Source: Bifidobacterium breve
Lineage (GTDB): Bacteria > Actinomycetota > Actinomycetes > Nanopelagicales > Nanopelagicaceae
Assembly: GCA_945866155.1 (NCBI GenBank)
Contig: CAMBGL010000033.1
Span: 1-10,497, forward strand
Direction of reading: 5' to 3'
Length of the DNA stretch: 10,497 bases
Both the position numbers and the translations under genes were made by a program. Of the stretch, positions 6,137 through 10,497 are shown piece by piece. How positions within the stretch are numbered: the first letter of the stretch is position 1; every line of letters begins with the position of its first letter. The notes under the pieces were generated by a model. It saw only the letters and a list, made by a program, of their open reading frames with translations. It made no database searches and was not told the origin of the DNA.

Positions 6137-7404
6137 CGGCCAGTACCGCCATAAACAACGGCCTCAACTTGATCGGCATCGAGTCCAAAAGCAGTGTGGG
6201 CAGCCTTTACTCCACGTTCTAAATCAGATTCGCGGCAGACGATTGAGATACGAATTTCTGATGTAGAAATCATTTCAATATTCACGCCAGCATCAGCCAT
6301 GGCAGCAAAGAAAGTAGCTGTAATTCCTGGGTGTGAGCGCATTCCAGCGCCAACTAGTGAAAGTTTTCCAATTTGATCATCGTAGAGAATTGATGCGAAA
6401 CCAACTTCTCCTTGAATACGTTGCAAAATTGTTGTCGCGTTAGCGCCTTCTGCTTTTGGCAATGTAAATGAAATATCGGTAAGGCCTGTAGCTGCGGCAG
6501 AAACATTCTGCACAATCATGTCGATATTAATATCAGAATCAGCGATTGCTTGAAAGATGCGCGCTGCAACACCAGTTCGGTCTGGAACACCGACGATAGT
6601 GATTTTCGCTTCGCTCTTATCGTGTGCGATTCCGGCGATGATTGCTTGTTCCATACTTCCTCCTTGTGGGTGGTCTTTGACAACCCATGTTCCTTCGTTT
6701 GATGAAAATGATGATCGGACGTGAATAGGTAAGTCATAACGGCGTGCATACTCGACGCAACGCAAGTGCAAAACTTTTGCACCACTTGCAGCGAGTTCTA
6801 ACATTTCATCGTATGTAACTGTAGAAAGTTTGCGAGCAGTTGGAACAACGCGTGGGTCTGCGCTAAAAACTCCATCGACATCTGTGTAAATCTCGCAGAC
6901 ATCGGCTTCAAGGGCTGCAGCTAATGCAACCGCAGTTGTGTCACTACCACCGCGACCAAGAGTTGTTACATCTTTTGTATCTTGCGATATTCCTTGAAAA
7001 CCAGCAACAATTGCAATCGCACCTTCATCGAGTGCGCTTTGAATTCGCCCTGGAGCTACATCGATAATACGAGCGCGACCATGAGATGAATCTGTAATTA
7101 CTCCCGCTTGGCTTCCGGTGAATGAACGTGCTTCGTGGCCAAGATTTGAAATTGCCATTGCAAGAAGTGCCATAGAAATTCGCTCACCAGCAGTAAGCAA
7201 CATATCGAGTTCGCGCCCTGCAGGAATTGGCGTAATCTGTTTTGCTAAATCAATCAATTCATCCGTTGTATCGCCCATGGCACTGACTACGACAACGACT
7301 TGATGGCCATCGCGCTTGGCTGCCACGATCCTGTTTGCCACGCGCTTCATGCCCTCGGCATTGGCAACGGAGGATCCGCCATATTTCTGAACGATGAGTC
7401 CCAT
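6133..7404 (-). CDS. lysC: Aspartokinase (alpha subunit; internal beta subunit start)
   Basis: A 423-residue enzyme that phosphorylates aspartate with ATP, the entry step of the aspartate family. The kinase domain opens with VQKYGGSSVANAEG (Lys7). Substrate-binding parts are MLLTAGERISMALL and GFQG, followed by TTLGRGGSDTTAVALAAAL (about 147-165). EIYTDVDGVFSADPR is the nucleotide-side signature. From about residue 251 two ACT regulatory domains follow, with SEAKITIVGVPDRTG, NIDMIVQNVSAAATG and NIEMISTSEIRIS. This type is typically feedback-inhibited by lysine, or lysine plus threonine. An internal ATG at codon 251 with a strong ribosome site probably yields a separate 173-residue beta subunit, as known in Corynebacterium and Bacillus. 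The start is the only one that gives the conserved N-terminus. The leader carries a promoter at 7457-7485. Confidence 0.97.
   Translation of the reverse strand: MGLIVQKYGGSSVANAEGMKRVANRIVAAKRDGHQVVVVVSAMGDTTDELIDLAKQITPIPAGRELDMLLTAGERISMALLAMAISNLGHEARSFTGSQAGVITDSSHGRARIIDVAPGRIQSALDEGAIAIVAGFQGISQDTKDVTTLGRGGSDTTAVALAAALEADVCEIYTDVDGVFSADPRVVPTARKLSTVTYDEMLELAASGAKVLHLRCVEYARRYDLPIHVRSSFSSNEGTWVVKDHPQGGSMEQAIIAGIAHDKSEAKITIVGVPDRTGVAARIFQAIADSDINIDMIVQNVSAAATGLTDISFTLPKAEGANATTILQRIQGEVGFASILYDDQIGKLSLVGAGMRSHPGITATFFAAMADAGVNIEMISTSEIRISIVCRESDLERGVKAAHTAFGLDADQVEAVVYGGTGR
6652..6665 (-). promoter_or_regulatory. Internal ribosome site and ATG for the LysC beta subunit
   Basis: Inside lysC, reading on the minus strand, AAGGAGG (6665-6659) lies four bases before an in-frame ATG (6654-6652, Met251). 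This is the strongest Shine-Dalgarno match I noticed in the window, and it encodes the Gly-Gly-Ser before Met251. Starting here gives a 173-residue protein (6133-6654) made of just the two ACT domains. The site matches the known alpha2-beta2 aspartokinase design, in which the beta subunit is an independent in-frame product. Production here is inferred from position and ribosome site. Confidence 0.8.
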
Positions 7405-7455
7405 GTACTAATAGTGAGGCATGGGGGAATATGGCGCGAACCCTTTTTCTGGATT

Positions 7456-7470
7456 TCTCATAATATGAGA
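7456..7470. promoter_or_regulatory. Candidate operator palindrome over the lysC -10 box
   Basis: TCTCAT-AAT-ATGAGA is a perfect 6-base inverted repeat with a three-base centre, covering the -10 hexamer of the lysC promoter. Another ATGAGA copy lies at 7489-7494, just above the -35 box, and a self-complementary ACGTACGT (7473-7480) lies in the spacer. This fits a repressor site controlling the aspartate pathway, but no regulator is identified and the sequence matches no operator I know. Confidence 0.35.
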
Positions 7471-7485
7471 CGACGTACGTGTCAA
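7457..7485 (-). promoter_or_regulatory. Promoter of the lysC-asd run
   Basis: On the minus strand a perfect -35 hexamer TTGACA (7485-7480) is followed after exactly 17 bases by TATGAG (7462-7457), four of six matches to TATAAT. Transcription would start near 7450, giving a leader of about 45 bases before the lysC ATG. No clear Shine-Dalgarno precedes that ATG. The 93-base gap between recR and lysC (7405-7497) is the largest in this part of the strand, which also suggests a new promoter. It probably drives lysC through the RidA-like gene. Confidence 0.6.
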
Positions 7486-7497
7486 ATAATGAGATAA

Positions 7498-8106
7498 TTA
7501 GCCTTCTACGTTACGGCGTCCTTCAAATGCACGACCAAGCGTGACTTCATCGGCATATTCCAAATCTCCGCCTACAGGCAGGCCGCTGGCTAAACGAGAA
7601 ACCTTTATCTCAAGTGGCTTTATCAATCGAGCTAAATAGGTAGCAGTAGCTTCACCTTCAAGATTGGGATCGGTTGCCAAAATAACTTCGGTAATTGTGG
7701 AGTCAGCAAGACGTGCCATTAATTCGCGAATGCGAAGTTGCTCCGGCCCAATTCCATCGATGGGACTAATTGCGCCACCAAGTACGTGATACTTCCCGCG
7801 AAATTCGCGAGTGCGCTCGATAGCAATGACATCTTTACTCTCTTCAACAACACAAATCTGTGTTGTATCACGACGTGGATCGCGACATATTCGACATTCA
7901 GTTTCTTCAGAGACGTTGCCGCATTGTGTACAAAACTTCACGCGCTCTTTTACTGTACGAATTGCATCGACAAGAGCTGCAGCTACGTCGCCATCAGTTT
8001 GCAAAATATGAAAAGCAATTCGTTGAGCACTCTTTGGCCCAATACCTGGCAAGCGACCAAGTGAGTCAATCAGATCTTGAATAGCACCTTCATACATACC
8101 GCTCAC
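7498..8106 (-). CDS. recR: Recombination mediator protein RecR
   Basis: A 202-residue repair protein that forms a DNA clamp and works with RecF/RecO to load RecA on gapped DNA. Domains in order: helix-hairpin-helix LGRLPGIGPKSAQRIAFHIL (about 16-35); a four-cysteine zinc finger (Cys59, 62, 71, 74); a Toprim domain with VVEESKDVIAIERT and ATDPNLEGEATATYL (about 144-158); and a C-terminal part with RLASGLPVGGDLEYADE. The GTG at 8106 has AGAAGG eight bases upstream, within the end of dnaX, so I use it. Homologues usually begin at the MYEG segment, so the ATG at 8097 (199 residues) is a fair alternative. The gene begins one base after the dnaX stop. The ybaB gene commonly found between dnaX and recR is absent. 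Confidence 0.96.
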   Translation of the reverse strand: MSGMYEGAIQDLIDSLGRLPGIGPKSAQRIAFHILQTDGDVAAALVDAIRTVKERVKFCTQCGNVSEETECRICRDPRRDTTQICVVEESKDVIAIERTREFRGKYHVLGGAISPIDGIGPEQLRIRELMARLADSTITEVILATDPNLEGEATATYLARLIKPLEIKVSRLASGLPVGGDLEYADEVTLGRAFEGRRNVEG

Positions 8107-8107
8107 G

Positions 8108-9820
8108 TTACTTACCTTCTGTAATTATTTGTGCGCCAAGTTCTTTGGCTAGTAATGCGTGCCCACTGAGTTGTTCTGTATCACTCGGTGATTCATCAAC
8201 GCGTGTCTCGCGTGTCTGTGGTGTATTTGGATTGATTGAAGCATCGACTACAACTTCGATATTGCGATCTATTCCTACAACATCAACAAATGCTTGGCGC
8301 AAAATAACATCAGACTCTGAACGAATAAATGAATCGCGCGCCCCTGCATTTACGATTCCAATTGTGATTGCAGAATCATCTAGTCCTAGTACTTGTGCGC
8401 TTGCACTAAGCAGTGACCACGTAAGGCGGCGGCGCTTCTTTACATCTTCAATTACATCTGGCCATACGCGGCGAAGGCCTGCAATATCCATTCCGGTACT
8501 TGCTTTTGCTGGAGCCTTCTTTGCTTCCTCTGCCACTACTTTCTTAGGAGCAATCTCCTCCGCCTTGCTTGGCGACTTAGGCAAAGCTTCTTTAAAGTCG
8601 CCGACGTTCGGCGTTGGAGATTGCTTTACTGAAGTTTGTGCATTGCTCATTGGCGCAAGATTTTCTGCGCGCTCTAAACGTTCGATTCGTGAAAGTAATC
8701 CACTCTCGCTGGTATCACCGCCAGGTAGCAATATGCGCCCACAAATGAGTTCCAGAATGAGTCGAGGCGCTGTTGCGCCACGCATTTGAGTTAAGCCTTC
8801 TGCTGCAATATCTGCTGCACGTGAAAGATTTGCACTGCCAATATGTTGTGATTGATTGCGCATGCGTTCTAGTTGATCATTAGGTAAGTCGCGCAAAATT
8901 GAATTGGCATTAGTTTCAGCAAGCGCGTCAACAATCATTAAGTCACGAAGGCGTTCGAGCAAATCACTTGTGAAGCGACGCGGATCATGCCCGGATTCAA
9001 TTACTCGATCAACAGTTTTGAAAAGAGTTGCACCATCACGGGCTGCAATTGCATCGATTGCATCATCGAGTAGCGCGCCATCAGTGAATCCCAAGAGTTG
9101 AAGTGCGATTTCATAACTCACTCCGTCAGGACCAGCGCCGGCAAGTAGCTGCCCAAGAATTGAGAGTGCATCACGGACAGAGCCACCACTTGCGCGCACA
9201 ACTAATGGCAGCACGCCTTTGGCAACTTCTGCCCCTTCGGATGTACAAATTTTTTCGAGGTGAGTTGTAAGAATTCCAGGCGGGACTAAACGAAATGGGT
9301 AATGGTGTGTACGTGAGCGAATTGTTGAAATGAGTTTTTCTGGCTCTGTTGTTGCGAAAATAAAAATAACGTGAGGAGGTGGTTCTTCAACAACTTTGAG
9401 TAATGCATTTGCAGCACCTGGCCCAAGTTGATGTGCCTCATCAATAATGTAAATCTTGTACTTGCTTTGTACTGGCGCAAAGAATGCTTTATCGCGAAGA
9501 TCGCGAGCATCATCTACTAAGCCGTGTGTTGCGGCATCTAGTTCAATTACGTCGAGTGAACCTGGACCATTTGCAACTAAATCTTTACAACTCTGACATT
9601 CACCACATGGATTTGGTGTTGGACCCTTTTCGCAATTGAGCGAGCGCGCCATGATTCGTGCACTCGAAGTTTTACCGCAACCACGTGGGCCACTAAATAA
9701 ATATGCGTGATGCGTACTGCCTGAACTCAGTGCATTTGAAAGCGGAGTTGTTACATGCTCTTGACCAATAACATCTGCAAAAATTGAGGGGCGATACTTG
9801 CGATATAACGCGAGTGACAT
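8108..9820 (-). CDS. dnaX: DNA polymerase III subunit gamma/tau
   Basis: A 570-residue clamp-loader ATPase that loads the sliding clamp and ties the polymerase cores together at the fork. The N-terminus MSLALYRKYRPSIFADVIGQ is canonical. Walker A is GPRGCGKT (44-51), the zinc module uses Cys63, 72, 75 and 78, and Walker B is YIIDEAH (ending near 130). Sensor 1 is FATTEPEK (about 155). The SRC motif appears as SRTHHYPFR, common in actinobacteria, and the sensor 2 region is GGSVRDALS (about 211-219). A Lys/Ala/Pro/Glu-rich linker (about 410-440) precedes a C-terminal tau-type domain. The ATG at 9820 has AGGAGA four bases upstream. A longer in-frame reading to 9907 would run into the SRP RNA gene and is rejected. 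No A-AAA-AAG slippery site is seen, so a shorter gamma by frameshift is not predicted. Confidence 0.96.
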   Translation of the reverse strand: MSLALYRKYRPSIFADVIGQEHVTTPLSNALSSGSTHHAYLFSGPRGCGKTSSARIMARSLNCEKGPTPNPCGECQSCKDLVANGPGSLDVIELDAATHGLVDDARDLRDKAFFAPVQSKYKIYIIDEAHQLGPGAANALLKVVEEPPPHVIFIFATTEPEKLISTIRSRTHHYPFRLVPPGILTTHLEKICTSEGAEVAKGVLPLVVRASGGSVRDALSILGQLLAGAGPDGVSYEIALQLLGFTDGALLDDAIDAIAARDGATLFKTVDRVIESGHDPRRFTSDLLERLRDLMIVDALAETNANSILRDLPNDQLERMRNQSQHIGSANLSRAADIAAEGLTQMRGATAPRLILELICGRILLPGGDTSESGLLSRIERLERAENLAPMSNAQTSVKQSPTPNVGDFKEALPKSPSKAEEIAPKKVVAEEAKKAPAKASTGMDIAGLRRVWPDVIEDVKKRRRLTWSLLSASAQVLGLDDSAITIGIVNAGARDSFIRSESDVILRQAFVDVVGIDRNIEVVVDASINPNTPQTRETRVDESPSDTEQLSGHALLAKELGAQIITEGK

Positions 9821-9838
9821 CAGCTCTCCTCTTTCTCT

Positions 9839-9868
9839 TCCATAACATTCTTCGGTAACTAACTTCAA
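9839..9868 (-). promoter_or_regulatory. Possible dnaX promoter
   Basis: Between ffs and dnaX, the minus strand has TTGAAG (9868-9863), 18 bases, then TATGGA (9844-9839). Each is a partial match to the sigma70 hexamers. Transcription would start about 10-12 bases before the dnaX ATG, just including its ribosome site. Alternatively dnaX is reached by readthrough from ffs. Weak evidence. Confidence 0.25.
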
Positions 9869-9879
9869 GGATATTAAGG

Positions 9880-9967
9880 GATCCCCCGCGCACCCATCAG
9901 AGCGCACCTACCCTTGCTGCATTCCTGCCCTGGGGGAGTTCAGTGCGGTGATGCCGCACGAGGGATC
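9880..9967 (-). ncRNA. ffs: Signal recognition particle RNA, small bacterial (4.5S) type
   Basis: The RNA pairs with Ffh to target ribosomes making membrane and exported proteins. On the minus strand the apical domain reads CAGGGCAGGAATGCAGCAAGGG. The GGAA tetraloop (9925-9922) is closed by GCA/TGC, and the conserved AGG and AGCA sides of the internal loop are present. The 5' end GATCCCTCGTGC pairs with the 3' end GCGCGGGGGATC, allowing G-U pairs, which closes a long hairpin of about 88 bases. I set the ends by that outer stem; the true ends may differ by several bases. A TATGAT -10 box lies just upstream. The gene sits before dnaX, the usual actinobacterial location. No clear rho-independent terminator follows. 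Confidence 0.9.
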
Positions 9968-9974
9968 TGGTCTA

Positions 9975-9980
9975 ATCATA
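9975..9980 (-). promoter_or_regulatory. -10 box of ffs
   Basis: TATGAT on the minus strand matches TATAAT at five of six positions. It ends seven bases before the outer stem of the SRP RNA, the expected distance to a start site. No good -35 hexamer is visible at 16-18 bases upstream. Confidence 0.5.
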
Positions 9981-10022
9981 GTTAGCGCACCGATAGAGTT
10001 GCCCACGCTAGTTCGCGCACCG
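9979..10022. repeat. 14-base direct repeat, 30-base spacing, between ffs and tRNA-Ser
   Basis: TAGTTAGCGCACCG (9979-9992) recurs as TAGTTCGCGCACCG (10009-10022), differing at one base. The offset is exactly 30 bases. It occupies the shared upstream region of the divergent ffs and tRNA-Ser genes, so it may be a protein-binding site or a small duplication. Confidence 0.6.
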
Positions 10023-10032
10023 TTCTAGCGCT

Positions 10033-10117
10033 GGAGGATTCGCATAGCGGCCGAGTGCGCACGCTTGGAAAGCGTGTAAAGGGCAACCTTTCGAGGGTTC
10101 AAATCCCTCATCCTCCG
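10033..10117 (+). tRNA. tRNA-Ser (anticodon GGA)
   Basis: An 85-base serine tRNA reading UCC and UCU. The acceptor stem is GGAGGAT (10033-10039) with ATCCTCC (10110-10116), and G at 10117 is the discriminator base expected for serine. The anticodon stem CACGC/GCGTG encloses the loop TTGGAAA with anticodon GGA. The long variable arm AAGG-GCAA-CCTT is the class II feature of serine tRNAs. The T arm is GAGGG-TTCAAAT-CCCTC. CCA is not encoded, so it is added after transcription. It is divergent from ffs and next to dnaX, as in other actinobacteria. Confidence 0.96.
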
Positions 10118-10187
10118 CTCGAAGATCGCTCTGAATAAATCCTTAACTAAGGTCTCTGACTTGGCGAAGTTTAAAGAAGTAGGTCTC

Positions 10188-10497
10188 TCAACGACGTTTA
10201 CAGTAGTCACTGGTGGCATCCCCATTCGAAAATGGAAGTTTTAATACTCTTGCACGATCTGAATCAGAAAAGTAGTTTCCCTCGTACCAGCAAACAGAGT
10301 AAAGAGAGTATTTAACATCTGCATTTGACTTAAAGCTTGAATCAAGAGCCGGATTCTTTTTGCGCAAATCGACTATTCCTAAATCCATGAAAGTGCCAAG
10401 GGAATCAGGGGAAGCCGGTGGAACCATGCCGACTTCAGATGCAATCAATTGGTCTTTCTTGATAAAGGTGCCCGATAAAAAGCTTTCACGCGAGTCA
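10188..10497 (-). CDS. Unrecognised protein, C-terminal part (partial)
   Basis: An open frame that runs off the right edge; 102 codons are visible before the TGA. I do not recognise the family. The fragment is hydrophilic, with no membrane segment. It contains MVPPASPDSLGTFMDLG and LRKKNPALDSSFKSNADV, then KYSLYSVCWYEGNYF, and ends SDYCKRR. Two cysteines lie about 30 residues apart (visible residues 69 and 99), close to the C-terminus. They could form a disulfide loop as in some exported or pilin-like proteins, but this is only a resemblance. An internal TTG at 10448 is not needed as a start because the frame stays open to the edge. Codon use looks like that of the neighbouring genes. The gene is convergent with the tRNA-Ser gene, with 70 bases between. 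It could also be a chance open frame, though 102 codons without a stop and ordinary codon use argue against that. Confidence 0.6.
   Translation of the reverse strand, partial: DSRESFLSGTFIKKDQLIASEVGMVPPASPDSLGTFMDLGIVDLRKKNPALDSSFKSNADVKYSLYSVCWYEGNYFSDSDRARVLKLPFSNGDATSDYCKRR

Noticed and set aside
7405..7450. Lysine riboswitch or leader peptide before lysC
   Set aside because: The leader is only about 45 bases. A four-codon ATG-CCT-CAC-TAT-TAG frame at 7422-7408 has no ribosome site and no lysine codons, so it is likely chance.
8108..9820. Programmed frameshift producing a short gamma form of DnaX
   Set aside because: No A-AAA-AAG type slippery run was seen on the coding strand, only short A-runs in the Lys/Ala-rich linker.
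9821..9907. A longer dnaX reading frame with 29 extra N-terminal residues
   Set aside because: It would overlap the SRP RNA gene. The conserved MSLALYRKYRP start at 9820 has its own strong ribosome site.
10141..10152. CCTTAACTAAGG after tRNA-Ser as a terminator
   Set aside because: The stem is only four to five bases with a tiny loop and no T-run. I see no other clear feature in the 70 bases at 10118-10187.
10025..10225. 66-codon minus-strand open frame near the right end
   Set aside because: It runs antisense through the whole tRNA-Ser gene and has no recognisable protein features.
1..10497. CRISPR array, insertion sequence, toxin-antitoxin or defence genes
   Set aside because: No repeat-spacer pattern, transposase, terminal inverted repeats or toxin/antitoxin motifs were seen. 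Almost all of the window is explained by housekeeping genes.

Overview
The window looks like a piece of a streamlined, AT-moderate actinobacterial chromosome. Protein motifs and gene order are actinobacterial: a GlxR/Crp-type regulator divergent from nth, a DUF4177 gene beside a RidA-like gene, an aspartokinase with an internal beta-subunit start, and tRNA-Ser/ffs/dnaX/recR in series. Base composition is far less GC-rich than Streptomyces or Mycobacterium, and genes are packed with stop/start overlaps. Together this suggests a small-genome freshwater lineage such as the acI group (Nanopelagicales). That placement is an inference from style, not from a marker comparison.

Layout, left to right. 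Positions 1-132 (+) hold the last 43 codons of acetyl-CoA synthetase. It meets tail-to-tail a minus-strand pair: a TlpA-like lipoprotein thioredoxin (129-659) and endonuclease III (656-1354). Divergent from these, only 18 bases from the nth start, is a Crp/GlxR-type cAMP regulator (1373-2056, +). Its stop codon directly abuts that of the next minus-strand block.

Positions 2057-7404 hold seven tightly packed minus-strand genes, transcribed right to left: lysC, asd, fcl, gmd, yqeY, a 51-residue DUF4177 gene and a RidA-like gene. LysC and Asd carry out the first and second steps of the aspartate pathway (lysine, threonine, methionine, diaminopimelate). Gmd and Fcl turn GDP-mannose into GDP-L-fucose for surface polysaccharide. 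A good sigma70-like promoter with an overlapping palindrome lies before lysC (7456-7485).

Further right, dnaX (8108-9820) and recR (7498-8106) form a replication/repair pair on the minus strand. Upstream of dnaX are the SRP RNA gene (minus) and a tRNA-Ser(GGA) gene (plus). The window ends inside an unrecognised minus-strand gene.

I see no undescribed system here. The most interesting points are the internal LysC beta-subunit start, the GDP-fucose pair sitting where two conserved actinobacterial blocks have been brought together, the lack of ybaB between dnaX and recR, the 18-base nth/crp divergent junction, and the lysC operator candidate.
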